A DNA stretch of 64,000 nt from Onchocerca lupi (Eukaryota > Nematoda > Chromadorea > Rhabditida > Onchocercidae), in assembly GCA_028564675.1 (NCBI GenBank), contig JAOVVO010000147.1, forward strand, positions 1 to 64,000, in the 5' to 3' direction. The notes under the pieces are model-generated. The model saw nothing but the letters and a program-made list of their open reading frames with translations. It was not told the origin of the DNA and did not search any database. Positions 1 to 13,072 of the stretch are shown here, piece after piece (position 1 is the first letter of the stretch; each line of letters starts with the position of its first letter). Position numbers and translations under genes: made by a program.

Positions 1-4
1 ATAT

Positions 5-30
5 ATAGATAGATAGATAGATAGATAGAT
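5..30. repeat. GATA microsatellite
   Basis: About six tandem GATA/TAGA units lie at the very left edge of the window, followed by a TA-rich run. Confidence 0.9.
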
Positions 31-471
31 GTATACATATATAATAATAAAATTGTAATGAAAGGATAGATTTTGATGATGGTTAATGAGATGAGCGACA
101 GGTGTGACAGGTAAGGGTGAAGAGGGAGAAAAGAGTTCATTCATAACCCCGTGTTGCATTCATCTATTTTAATCTTACTTGACAATTATCCCGCACGTTA
201 ACGACCCAAATTTATATTAGTCCGCTTAGGTGAGCTTGCCATACCTGTCAACTTTCCATACCTGCAATATACAGCAATACCAATAACAACAACAATAATA
301 CAAATCTTCAAGTTTCAACTAAATGAGATGTAATAGGGGATGATGAAATAGTTGCAATTTTCAATATAAGATTGTAAAATTTCAATCATAAATATACATC
401 TTAAATACAATAATAATAATTTACTCTTGAAAAAGTTTCATTGTATGTCATGCTTAAATTTCGCACTTCAT

Positions 472-587
472 CTTTAGATTAGTAATCCAGATGTCACACG
501 TCAGCTTTAGATTAGTAATTCAGATGTCACACGTCAGCTTTAGATTAGTAATTCAGATGTCACACGTCAGCTTTAGATAGTAATTTA
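472..587. repeat. 33-base tandem repeat, three full copies and a part
   Basis: Copies lie at 472-504, 505-537 and 538-570, with a truncated fourth at 571-587. Each copy starts CTTTAGATTAGTAAT and ends CACACGTCAG. The copies differ at a single position (C or T), which points to recent duplication. No coding role is seen. Confidence 0.9.
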
Positions 588-1832
588 ACAGAACTAATTT
601 TAAATGTAAAATTTGCATTGAACAAGCTTAAGAAAACATTGTATATTATTTGAAAAATGTATTTAAAATTGGAAATATTGATTAGCTAGGATGTAATTGG
701 AATAAATGACGATATTTTAATAATTAAATAATCGAATAATTGCTCATATTAATCGTATGCTAAAAAAATAGCTTATATTTGATAACTATTAAATATTATT
801 ATAATTTCACGCATTTCTTCTTTTTTTTTTTTTCTTTTCATTTTATACGAAAATTTTTACAGAGCAACGAATAGTTACAAATTAAAGGAAAAAATTCGTT
901 TGGATCGAATTTGGCTGGTATCAAATAATTGTCCACATTCTTTTCTCATCGGATGGCCAATTTATAATTTTATCGCCCATTTTCCGTTAGTTTTTTTTCT
1001 TTTCTTTTTTTTGCCTCTATTTCATCTTCTTTTAATCTGATTTTCCTTTCTTTTTTTTTTTTTTCATTTTATTCCTCTTTAATTGAATATCTTCTTTAGA
1101 AATTCCTATCTAGAAATTTTGTCGTTGATATGATTGAAGATTATAATGTTGCCAGTTACATTATTATTTTTCCAATTAAAAAAAAAAAAGAAAAAAAAAG
1201 AAAAAAATGTAAAGTTAATAAAATATTCATCGCATTTCCAATTTCCAACAAATGAATTTATTCGGCTTATTTTGATGAAAATAAGTACCAAAAATAATCG
1301 ATAAATTCGATTATTTTCGATTATTTTCAAATCATCAGTAGTGTAATTTGTGAATATCGGAAAGTGGAGTTGTTATTTTATTTAATATCGAAATTTCTCG
1401 CAGAACTGGATTAGAAATACAATTTCTTATTTTGGACTGTATGAAACTCATGTTTTTCTTTTGTTATCTTGTTAATCAGTATCATCTGATAGCAGTTCTT
1501 GTCTCTTCTTTCTATGAGCAAAAAAATTAGTGCAGAAAATTTAAAAATAAATGTTTTCTTAAGATTTTACCATATGAATTTCTCAAAATAAAGATTTCTC
1601 AATTTTTAGAATTCTTTTGTTTTCAAATAATTTCTATGCTTCTAATTGTTATCTTTGCAACAACTGAAAACAATTTTAAATCTGAAAGCTTTTTGAATAC
1701 TATAATTGAAGTAATTTTGTTCAATAAAATTAATTTTTGAATTCTCAAGCTCAGAAAGATTAAAATCTTAAGAAATTATGACTCAAAAAAATGTATGAGG
1801 ATGTAAGTATGAAAATTCCTTATGATTTGCAG

Positions 1833-4800
1833 AACAGAAGATCAAAAACGAGAATGGGAAGTACTATTGCAACACCGAATATTGCGAAGTCGCGCGAAAA
1901 TTTCACCCAAATTCACAACGATCCCGGTTTCGGTACTAATCGATGGACGCAGACAGGTATGTTAAGGATTTGAAAATAGAATGAAATTGGCACATTATAA
2001 AACTGTAACGGCTGTATTGTCAAATTATATTTTCTCTCAATAATAATATGCATTTCTTCCGGACATTTCTTTTTATATTGCTCAATTGTCAATTTGACAT
2101 AAATAATTACCTTGCATGAATGGTTGAAATTTTCATTGATTGTGAAAATTTTTACGATATTTAATCAATCAATCACAATATCATGATGTTTCTCAAACTA
2201 AATGGATCACTTTATCTTTTAATCGTTCGCCTTGTTCAATTGTTTGACATAAATTTAAATTTCCCAAATTGAAAAAAAAAAAAAAAAAAAAAAAGGTCAT
2301 TTTTTATTGTTAACAGATTTTATTTCATCCATTTTGATATGAAATTTCTGATTAAAATCGATATTTGATTGAAATATTTCATATCACCATATCATCAAAT
2401 TGAGATAGAAAGTAAGATTGACATTTGTATTTGATAAAAATAAATAATAAAGCATTATTTTTATCATTTAACTTCTATCCTAATCTTTTCTATCTGAAAG
2501 ATCATTAAAATTATAAAAAATTAGTCAATTAAAATTAATAAGTTAGTAACAAAAATTGTTTATTTTTTTCTTCGGCACTCAAATGAGAAAATTTCTAATG
2601 AATTGGGCTTGATATTGAAGCTTGCTACAGCCTTAATTGATTAACGAAATAGTGATTCATCGTTTATGTTACAAGCGATTATTAGCGAATATTCAAGCAA
2701 ACTGATCGTTATTCTTTCCTTCGTCGCTCGCAGAGAAGAACAATGCTCGCTGAATTGTTGGATTGTTGCTACTGCTGTGTTGCATGCTACAGCGTGATAC
2801 GTTTTGTTGCAGGTGATGAGGAAGAAAATTGGTGTATCTCAAACGACGAATGAAATTCTACGTGAGCTTGTTAATGAATTAGCTATACCAGGGGAAGAAG
2901 TGGAATTGTCATTTGATGCGGGTAATGGTTACGGTATTAGAACGTTGCAAGGACCGGAATGTGTCTTTTGTATTGTAATGGAATATGTCAAGAATACTGG
3001 TTATCGGTTATCTGAAATACAACTGGAAAAGATCGATGCTGTACCGTTAATTCAGTGCCGCTTAGTGTTGGCTTCTGTAGGCAACATTCATTCATCGACA
3101 TCTTCCATTGTTTCTCATTTTAAGTACAGTTTTTTCTTTTTTTTTTTTCTTTTCAGAAAAAAAAAAATGATCTAATAAAGCAAAAATAATTTGATGAAAT
3201 TTCGACATTTTTTTCTCGAGAGAAAAAAAAATTCGATATTTTAAAGAGGAGTAGGAAATCTTTTCATATTCAATTATTTCACTTTAGCTACTAACTAAAG
3301 TGAAATAATTCAATGTTGAAAATTTGTAAATTTGCTCCAAAAATCGACAGTTATGAGAAATTTTTCAACACTACATAGTTATATTTGCTGTGCAAATCAT
3401 AATCTCAACTTTCTGGAAAATCATCGATAAATTTTGATAATACTTTATTCAAGGCGTGTACTAAGTCGATCGGAATCTCGACGTTTCTTTGGACGACCAC
3501 TGGAAGGTTCATCGCCACCTCAACCAGTGCTAACGATGATTGACCATTTGATGTTGCACGGAGTAGACATCGAAGGTTTATTTCGGAAATCTCCCAAACA
3601 AAGTACCGTACGTATGTTACGAGCACAACTTGATCGTGGTTCAGTACCGGATTTCTATCAGTTTAATCCACATGTCACTGCAGCTCTTCTGAAGGTAAAA
3701 GTATATTAATGTAGTCATCCATATAGATGATCAATGATTTCTTGATGATCTACGAATAAATGATTAAAATTAGAAACTGAATGTGCTGAAGGAGATAGAA
3801 AATTTTTTTAATATTTCATGTTTTAGGAATATCTTCGAGAAATACCCGGGAAATTATTACTATCCGGAAATTTCGAATTATGGGCATCAGCAATGGAACA
3901 AACAAATTGTCAAAAAGATGTACGCAAATTATTGCATATGCTACCTTCTGCACATTCCGCTCTTCTTTCCAAGTTTCTTCAATTACTTCGAGCAATCGCA
4001 AATTCGCCACAATCAAAAATGACCGCTCAATCATTGGCTGTTTGTATTGCGCCTAGTCTTCTTGATAATCCAAGTGAGTTAATGTTTGTTCTTTTATCAC
4101 GAAACTTTTGCACTAATGGATTCATAACAATTACATTTTCTTCACTCGTTAATTTAACAATTATTTCAACATTTGAATTATTGTCCGATATGATATTTCC
4201 CATTTGATACAAATAGATTTATTATTTACTTTTTCGAATCACTGACAATCTTATTAAGATTCCGCGAATTTTGACGGCAAGGATGTAAGTCCGTTTAAAA
4301 AGATTCATACAAAGCTGTATCTGACATTGTTGAAAGAATATTTGTATTGAATAAAATTTTGCAGTTCCGAAGTCCGGATCAAAAGTATTATTTTTTGCAA
4401 TATAAATTCATTCACTCAATCAAATATTTTTAATCATTTCAAAATTATGACGGGGAAACTTTTGAATCAGTGTATTGATTGATTCGATCTTTCAATTATT
4501 AGAATTATTCCCACACGTTTTACAAGTAGGTCAATCAATCCATAATTATTAATTATGCAATTTCAAAGAAGGAGATTCTGCAACAAGTTGGCTACCAGAT
4601 TTAACGGAATATCTTATCATCAATGCTCCTTCCCTTCTCGAACCGTTCAAGGATGCTCAGAATGCTATTTCATCATCCGTTTCTAATGATTCTGGTTTGT
4701 ATATTTATTATTAGATATGAAATTTCAATTTCAACGTGAAATTTGAGAAGTGAAATTTTTTATCTTTAAGGATTATCGGATGTCGATTTATGTTTGGAAA

Positions 4801-6810
4801 CATCGGTCAGTACTTCAGATTCCGGTGTAATCGGATCACCTGAATCCAGTTGTTCCTTGGGTATGTCACAATCACCTAAGTTAAAGAATAGCAAGTGGGA
4901 ACATCGTCCTCTACAAACATCATCTTCAGGTTAGCAGTGAAGTTATTGCTACAAATTGATGTTGAAAATTCTACCATATAGGTGATAGAGATAGAATTCA
5001 GAAAAGAAAAGAAAAAATGGCTGTTTTCGAAATTTTCTCACGTCTTATCTTAACTTCTTAATATTTTACTGTTAGAAAAAGGCTTCTTTTCACTGTACCG
5101 TACTTCATCTTCATTATAACATTCTTATAAATATAATTGTCATGTAATTGGTCATTGATATTCCGTTTATGAACACGAGTATAAATAATTTCTGAATTAT
5201 ACATGAGGAGATTATGGGACAAAATTAGATATGTAATATTTTTATCATAGAAGAAAATTACAGGATATTTCATGGGAAGCATTTCAATAGAAGGTGAAGA
5301 TGAAGAAAATGGTACAGAAGTGGAACAGGAAGATAATGATAAAACGCCAGTACTTTCACGTGAAAACTCTGATGTACAGAATAAGAAGTCAATAACACCA
5401 ATGCAGAAATGGAAAAAAAGTGAGGAAAAAAGAAAAATCGAAGAAAAATCATTCTTATATGGGCCATCAATTTGTTCAAATTCATCCAAGAGAAATACGA
5501 TCATTAATGATGAAAATGGTGATAAACGAAATACAGATTACAAGCTTCGGCGGGAATTTGGTACTTCTTCGCCATGTCGACGAAAAATTGAAGGAAGTCC
5601 AGTTTCACATCGTCGATCAGGAGCCCTAGAAGGTAGTCCTTCTTCCATACGGAAATCTGTTACATTTGATCCAGAAAGTCCCGTGTCAGTGCGTAAAAGT
5701 TCAACCATAAGTACAGCATCATTACATTCCGATTCTACTTTGCAAGCAGCATCAGTACCAACAGAATTGTCAGAAAGTCCGATTCTGTTACGTAGAGATA
5801 GTTCGAGACGAGCAGAACGAAGTCCCATAATTCAAAGAAAGACGACAATTGATTCAGGAATTCATTTTGCTTCGCCTCTTCCACCTCGTCGAAGAGAAAT
5901 GGACACACAAAGCCTGAATTCACCTGTAATTAAACGAAAAGATTTAGAAACCAGCTCATATTCTCCAGTAATACGGCGTAAAGAATCTCTTCTTCCACAA
6001 ACACGACATGAATCATTTAGACATCAATCAGAAAATAGCAATAGCGAACCTGGACCATCAAATATTCGAGATAATGTAACTCGTAAATATTCATTTGCAG
6101 AAGGTAAAATATGGTATGTTAATGAAACGAGTACCTATCATCAAAATGTGGAAGAAACGAAATCATTCCAGATGCCAGTGATAACATCACCAATTCTTCG
6201 TACAAGTAACAATCACAACAAATTCTTGATAAGACGTGCATCGGAACGTGTTGCTAACGTAGAAACTACAATGTCAAAATTGTTACCCAGACAATCACTA
6301 CCGATTAAATCAGACCTGAAGCTGAATAACACTTCAACAAGAGATCTTAATTCGATTTCCAATAAGTTTGATGTTAATAATTCTAAAGATATCACAATCA
6401 GGTCTAATCCAGAAAATCGTAGTCGTGATAACAAACCGGAAACTCATATTACTTCGAACAACGAACTTCATCATTCAATAACTAATGAAATCAGGAAAGC
6501 AACAGTCACAAATATCAATCAAATTCAATCAAAATTATTATCAAGACAACCATCGATTAAAGAAATTATCAAGTATAGTCCTGAAACAACTGCAACAACC
6601 GTAATGAACGATATACGACCACGTATACCAACGCAACAACGTGAACTAAGTAATAGCAAAGCTGCTCGAATCCGGAAAAAGACTCGAAGTATTCTGATGG
6701 AACCACTGGAAGTGAACTGGTCAGTGGATGAAATACGTTCTAAATTTCAAAAAGCTTCTGAACCACCACCTTTTTTTGATACCATTTATTCCAGTTATAC
6801 ATTGAAATAA
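1833..6810 (+). CDS. ARHGAP20-like Rho GTPase-activating protein (5' partial)
   Basis: Exons that join in phase: 1833-1956, 2813-3054, 3454-3694, 3827-4073, 4569-4694, 4771-4929, 5264-6810 (stop TAA); 894 residues visible. The first exon ends a PH-like domain (EDQKREWEVLLQ) and begins a Ras-association-like domain (about residues 20-120). The RhoGAP domain follows (about 123-300): FFGRPL, then the arginine finger in GLFRKSP (Arg about 166), IPGKLLL, and AQSLAVCIAPSLL. PH-RA-RhoGAP order is that of ARHGAP20. It should speed GTP hydrolysis on Rho-family GTPases at membranes. The LPxxN motif reads LPSAH, so the usual Asn is His. The last exon (1.5 kb) encodes a disordered basic Ser/Pro tail with repeated SPxxxR[KR] motifs, ending near WSVDEIRSKF. 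The 3054 donor is the least certain junction. The N terminus is missing. Confidence 0.85.
3272..3310. repeat. Perfect 16-base intronic hairpin
   Basis: AATTATTTCACTTTAG at 3272-3287 is repeated as its exact reverse complement at 3295-3310, with a 7-base loop. It lies in the RhoGAP intron between the exons ending about 3054 and starting 3454. Confidence 0.85.
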
Positions 6811-7832
6811 ACTCTTATCATGTTTAGATCTTTTTCTTTTTTTTTCAATTATAAATTAATTGTTGTAGAAATGTATTTGCAAAATTATCTATAAAAAGAT
6901 GTCTGTGATAAAATTTATAATTCGATTAATTATTTCATTCCAATAATTCTTTTGATTGTTCAAAATTAAATGATAATACTTAGAATTAAGACAAATTAAT
7001 ATAGTAATAAAAGATATATTTCGACATTTATGAGAATTATTTACATTCTTTTTTTTTTTTGAAGATGAAAAATATATTCAAATATTTTTACTTACAACTT
7101 ATCAAAATAAAGAAAAAAAAGATGAAAGAGAAATCAATCTCGAAATGTATACTTTCTTTCCTTACTTTTCATTCAACTCTAAATTGGATTATTCTTTTTT
7201 ATTGACATCATTACTGTACTGTATCCGTAAATAAATCCAGAAAATAGAGCTATTTCAGAACTTTCTTCTGAATAATTTTAATCTATTTTAGCAATCATTT
7301 TATATTTTGTATTTCATGACTTAATATCTTGTTGTCAAAACTTTTCTAATAAATGTATTCAAAATAAATTATTAAAAATAATTTTACAAATGCACCAAAA
7401 TTTCTTTCCTACTAATACTCATTTATAGAACATTTTTTATTTTAGCAAATATTATAAAATTGAGAATAATTTTTGACTTGAAAACAGCAGATTTAGTGAT
7501 GAGTCTGAATGAAATTATTTTATTATCAGTCAGATTGATAAATTAGTTGAATTAAAATTTAAAATTCAAATTATTGTTCAAAAAAAAAAAAAAAAAAGAT
7601 TTGAAAAGGTGATGCTCTCTTCTCTTTCGTACTTTTTCTTTTTCAAACTATATAATTTATTTATCACTCAATATAAGAAATTTTTAACTGATAAAGGAAA
7701 GGATCAGAAACTAATTTAATCATTAATAGATAAGACAGATTACTCATCACTACTAATCACTTTCTGATAAGATTTATTGAAAAAGATTGAAATGTTAGGA
7801 ATACACTCTTTTCAAACTCTTAAAATAGAATC

Positions 7833-7933
7833 GAAATATCTGAAGCAATAGATAAACAAATGATAAGCTAGTAGATAAGAATCAGAATATTTAAAGCAAT
7901 ATATAAATAAATGACAAGCTAGTGGATATAAAC
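7833..7933. repeat. Two-copy tandem duplication of about 51 bases
   Basis: Copies begin at about 7833 and 7884 and share the blocks AAGCAAT, ATAAA, AAATGA, AAGCTAGT and GATA in the same order with scattered substitutions, indicating an old local duplication. Confidence 0.65.
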
Positions 7934-9324
7934 AATTGATAAGCTGTGGTACTTTTCCTGTTATCAACAGTCTAATGCCATATTGAACTTGGCTTTCATT
8001 TCGTAAACATTTCAAATAATTATTGCTAAGATTAATTAATTAAACAATTGGTCGGATATTTCCGTGTTAAATTACAATTTTCTGTTTGAACAATTTGTTT
8101 CATTTGAATCGATTGTTTCGCAATAAATTGAAATTAACTTTAAATTGAAACTAAGAAATTTAATGTCAAGTTCGGATGAAATTAATCTATAATCAATCAG
8201 ATTAGAAATTATTTTAAATAAAATTTAAGATTCAAATTATTGCCTAAAAAATAAGATGAAAATTTCTTTTATTTAACAATAGATCAAATATTAATTAATA
8301 TATCTAAATAATTAAGTACCATGCTGGATGCACCAAATAATAAGCATGAAAATATTAACAACAAGAAATAAATTTGTTGGAATGACACTTCCCGGTTAGA
8401 TATGGACACCGGTATTTCCAGAAAATATAAAAAGCGGGGGAGATGATATGCAATCCTTTTTTTTTTTATTCTCGTTCTTTTTTTTCTTCATATTTTCTAT
8501 GTTTTTTTTTTTTTTACAGTTACGTTACTTCTCTTCCAGTTTTCAAAACTTTTTCAAACACTTCTCTTCCTTCTTCCGTATTTTCATTCCTTCTTTTCGT
8601 ATATACTCATCGCTCAAAACTTTTGGACAATGAGGAATCAGATTCAAAAATATCTTTTTGAAAAATTAGGAGGTCAAAACAATCAATACATATAGCGACA
8701 AGAGCAAAGGTCATAGGTCATTCTGAAAACTTCTATCTACCGATTTTCTTCACTTCCATTTTATCTATTCAATTTGGATTTTTCATTTTTCTAATAATTC
8801 AAGCTTCTAATGATACTTTCTCATTATGAGATTTCTTAATTTTTGCTACATTAAGTTCAAATAGCTTTTCATTCTTTTTTCTCTCTATACTTTCGAAATT
8901 GCTATTTATCATATATGAATTTGTAATTTGCACTTAATTTTATTTATTTGCATCTGTTTAAAATTTCTTCTCGATAACGTGACTTTAAAAAACTTTAAAT
9001 CAATCGTAATTGACACATTTTTCGTTTTTCTTCAATGCTCATTTCCAAAAATGCAGCATTTTTCTTGCCATTCTTTCATCTTTTTCGATTATGCTCCAGG
9101 AAACAGTTACAATTCATGTTTGCCAAATAGAAATTAATTGGATGAAATTTAAATTTTATTCTTTCTTTGTTATCCAATTCGTCATCTATCAAATTTCTAC
9201 GGTAGAATTTTCTCAAATAAATCCGCCGACATTTATTAATCATTATTGCAATTTTCAAATTTTACAAATACCTTCCAATATCGTAATTTTTGCAAAAACT
9301 TTATCAATTTATTCCATTGTGACA

Positions 9325-9550
9325 ATGTGATAAATGATAAATTGTACCTGAATTTATCATCCATTATTCGCATTTTATGATAATTCTGTGCAAAGCGGTG
9401 GGGCTATTTGATTCTGTCATCAATTTATCAATTGATGTCACTCTGTTAATTGTAATTTTCTGCTATCAATTTATTTCCTTCTAATAATGTAAGTGATAAA
9501 TTTTACCTGAATTTTATCATCCATCCCAGCATTTTATGATAATTTCAGAT
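9325..9550. repeat. Diverged direct duplication, copies about 165 bases apart
   Basis: About 9327-9390 and 9492-9548 share, in order, GTGATAAAT, TACCTGAATTT, ATCATCCAT and GCATTTTATGATAATT. The spacer between them also carries ATCAATTTATC-type words. Non-coding. Confidence 0.6.
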
Positions 9551-10644
9551 AAATTTATGAGATTGTTAATTCTACTATCAACATCAGAAATATTAATGCA
9601 AAATAAAAAATTATGCGACATGTGAAGAAATTTTAAATAATATTCATATTGGTATTCATTTAAACGGAATTTTTATGATAATAATGATGAATATTGTGAA
9701 AATATCTGATAGAAATATTGTATACTACAGAAATTAATGAGTAACAGATAAATCTGCCATTGATAGCGGAAAAAAAGTTTTATCAAATCGAAATGATAAT
9801 TACGAAAGAATTGTCCATTGGAAAGAAAGTACAAAGTTCATAAATGATGCTCACTATATATGGTGACATTAACATAGAATGATAATGACAGTAATAATTG
9901 ATGATATGTGAGAGAGATACAGATAGAGAGATGTATGAGAGATTGCTAATTGGTGATATCATTATCAAATATTATCACTTTCCATGAATATAACACTATC
10001 ATTAATTTAATCATCATCCATTGCTATCATATAACCCATTTAAACATTTTCATTTCATTTTAATCATTATATTTAACATAATTTTGCAGTATAATAAAAA
10101 GTTTTATCATGTAATTATCAATTCTGTGATTCATTCTGATCCATTCATATTGCTTCATTATGATCATTTCTTAAATGATGCTTATCAGTTGTTCAATTTC
10201 GGATCTTGCTTTAGTTTAGTGTTTAATTTTGATTTAGGAAAATTTTCAAACAATTCAGTTTTGAAATATATAAAGTTTTGAAATAGACGAACTTAAATAA
10301 AAAGTGAAAAATTTTAATTAAGCAAGAAATGTTTAATTAATTTGAATGATTCATGAAAATTCTCAAATAATCCCTAAGCATGATAGCTTTGAAATAGACA
10401 ATTCTAAATAAAAAATAAGATGATGGATTAGTAGGATGAAAAATCCAGATTAATTTAAATGAAAATTATGATGGAGAAATCATTAGCAACTTCAAAATTA
10501 TTATTATTAGAGAATAACGAATTTTTTAAGAAGAAAAAAAAATTCAAATGCTTATGTCATAGTAATCTGCAAATAATTTTCTAAATTGCGAAAATTTTGT
10601 ATTGATAATTTCTATGATAATAATTAATTATTTAGGCAATATTT

Positions 10645-10741
10645 CATTAAATTCTACTCATTATTATTCCATTAAGATGCTTCAAAAAAAATTCCTTCCT
10701 TTTTTAAAATCATAATTAATGATAATGAGTAGAATTTAATG
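10645..10741. repeat. Inverted repeat with 20-base perfect arms
   Basis: The left arm 10645-10664 (CATTAAATTCTACTCATTAT) is the exact reverse complement of 10722-10741, with a 57-base spacer. Pairing continues imperfectly on both sides of the arms (AATATTT-type sequence outside). Two 29-base tandem copies follow directly at 10756-10784 and 10785-10813. This could be a relic of a small hairpin transposon. Confidence 0.75.
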
Positions 10742-10755
10742 AATAAAATATTAAG

Positions 10756-10813
10756 ATATTCAATAATTTATCTATTATTTAAACATATTCAATAATTTAT
10801 CTATTATTTAAAC
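10756..10813. repeat. 29-base tandem duplication
   Basis: Two identical copies (each starts ATATTCAATAATTTATC) lie at 10756-10784 and 10785-10813. Confidence 0.85.
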
Positions 10814-12686
10814 AGAAAATTTAATTTGCTAGAAAATTAAGCAAACTTTCGAATTGTTCAAAAAAAAAATAAAAAAATAAAACTTATTGAAACTTAAAAT
10901 GATGAGTAGAATGAAGTTCAAACAATTGATCATTGAAAATGAAAAATAGTTTTTTTTTTTTTTTTTCTTTCTTTTCCTTTTTCTTTTTTTTTGCTTCCTT
11001 GTTGAAACCGAAGCACTTATGAGCAATCGTTTGGGGATGTCAATTAAAATAATTGATTGAAAATTATTCAATGATTTTAAATAAAAGTTAAAAAAAGAAA
11101 AAAAAAAGCAATTTATTTGTTATTTCATTTCAAATATTTAACTCATACATTCATGAGGAAATTCAAAAATTTAAATCCATTAAGCTTTCGTCATTTTTTC
11201 AAACATTTCTCTCTCTTCAAAAATGTCAATCATTTGAGACTAAGCGATATGTTCAATTGGAATTTTTGTTTAAATATTAAATATTAAAAAAAAAAAAAAA
11301 AAAAAAAAAATGAAAACGAAAAAAGAAAATATGCGATATGAAAGGCAAAAACATTTTTCAAACTTTAGCAGAAGCAAATTAAAAAAAAAATAAAATGAAT
11401 AAAATAGCAAATGAATATAGCAGGAAAACAAAAATTGCGCGAATGAAAATGAGAAAATAATTTGCATAAATATAATTCGTCTTTACATTTTCATAGTCTT
11501 TTATGAACTTTTTTTTTTTATTTGAAAATTTAAAGCAAATTTGCATATGAAATTGCTTATGAATTTATCAATTGCTATTTTCCCACAATCCATTTGCTTA
11601 CTTTGTTGAAATTTGAATTTTTTCTTTTTTTTTTTTTTTTTTTGCATAACCGAAGAAATGTATCAAATCAATATCCATTTTATAATTTTATTTTTCTCAT
11701 CTCATTCTGTTTTCAATTAATTTTCCGCTATTCTGTCATCCTGTTTCATTAATTTTAAAATGATTAATTTATGATTTATAGGAAAATTTGATTTTCTATT
11801 AATTTAAATTAATTCTTATTATTTTAGTTTTTTTTTTTTTTTTTTTTATCATTTCAAGTATTATAATCGATTTTAGTGATTCTTTGTAACAAATGTTATT
11901 TGAAGAGGTTCTTAAAGTACTGCTGCTGAATAAAATGCTTGAAATGATTGGAATTTAAGCTTAGTTAATGCTTACTCGGCAATTCTATATGACATTCGAT
12001 ATTGTTTTTATTTTTACCAATTCATTCTTTAAATTCTTAATTAATTATATTCTTTAAATTCCTAATTAATTATATACTTTATTCAAAAAAAAAAAAAAAG
12101 GAAATAAATGGTATTACGATTGTTTAATGTAGAATTAAGTATGTATAAATTGTGTTTTATTTCAATAAATGAAATTTAAAAATTCATAAAAATTAAAAAA
12201 AAAAAAAAGAAAATTAATTTGAGGATTATAGTTTATATTAAAAAAATTCGCATAAATTTTCAATCGTATATTTCAAATATAATATTCAAAAAAAAAAAAA
12301 AAAAGAAAAAGAAAAATTGCTTCGCTGAAATCATTTCATTTTTTTTCTTTTTTTCGTGAATTAAACTTAAATTTGAATGAAAGCTTATCAAAATTTATTG
12401 CTTTCGAAGAATTTTTGCTTACAACAAATGCTAGAGAAATTATTGATCAATATTGATTGATAGCAAAAGTTCATCGTCTTTTATCCAATTTTCAATCAAT
12501 CATTTCCAAAGCTAAAAGCGAATTTTATCAACAACCATCTGTTACTTAAAGTTTACTAATTCATACTGTCAGTTGGCAATTATTCATCATCCTTTAAAAA
12601 TTTTGAAAGCACAAGCTTTTCACTCAAATTTTATGTTTGTTAAAGCGTATTTTCATCCACTTCATCGAAGATTATTTGTTGCTTTT

Positions 12687-13072
12687 AGTAAATATTACTT
12701 CTTTGCTTTTTCTTTTTCCTTTTTTTTTTTTTCCTACAATTATATTATCAAAATTTAATTTATTGTTTATTTAATTAAAATTTATTTGTAAACAATTTTT
12801 TTTTTCAGTAAATATTACTTCTTTACTTTTTTTTTTCTACAATTATATTATCAAAATTTAATTTATTGCTTATTTAATTAAAATTTATTTGTAGACAATT
12901 TTTTTTTAGTAAATATTAGTTCTTTACTTTTTTTTCTACAATAATTAAAATTTATTTCTAAGCAATTTTTTTTTTAGTAAATATTAGTTCTTTGCTTTTT
13001 TTTTTTCTACAATAATATTATCAAAATTTAATTTATTGTTTATTTAATTAAAATTTATTTGTAAACAATTTT
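12687..13072. repeat. Tandem array of about 100-base units, four copies
   Basis: Copies start at about 12687, 12807, 12908 and 12976. Each opens AGTAAATATTA[CG]TTCTTT, runs through a poly(T) tract and CTACAAT, then a TTATCAAAATTTAATTTATT block, and ends with AATTAAAATTTATTT and CAATTT. The third copy lacks the central block of about 30 bases. Length differences are mostly in the poly(T) tracts. The array ends about 360 bases before the PEDS1 start codon. Confidence 0.85.

Larger units (their letters stand above)
1..1832. other. 5' flank or upstream introns of the RhoGAP gene
   Basis: No exon could be assigned with confidence in this stretch. It opens with a short GATA tetranucleotide run (about 5-30), holds a three-copy 33-base tandem repeat (472-587), and has several poly(T)/poly(A) tracts. 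The first recognised RhoGAP exon (1833) starts with the last base of a split codon, so at least one more upstream coding exon must exist, either hidden here or left of the window. A TTTCTCGCAG acceptor-like site near 1405 opens a short reading frame, but it does not read as a PH domain and I do not call it. Confidence 0.6.

Noticed and set aside
8443..8661. Phe/Ser-rich + strand frames
   Set aside because: Translations of poly(T)-rich low-complexity DNA.
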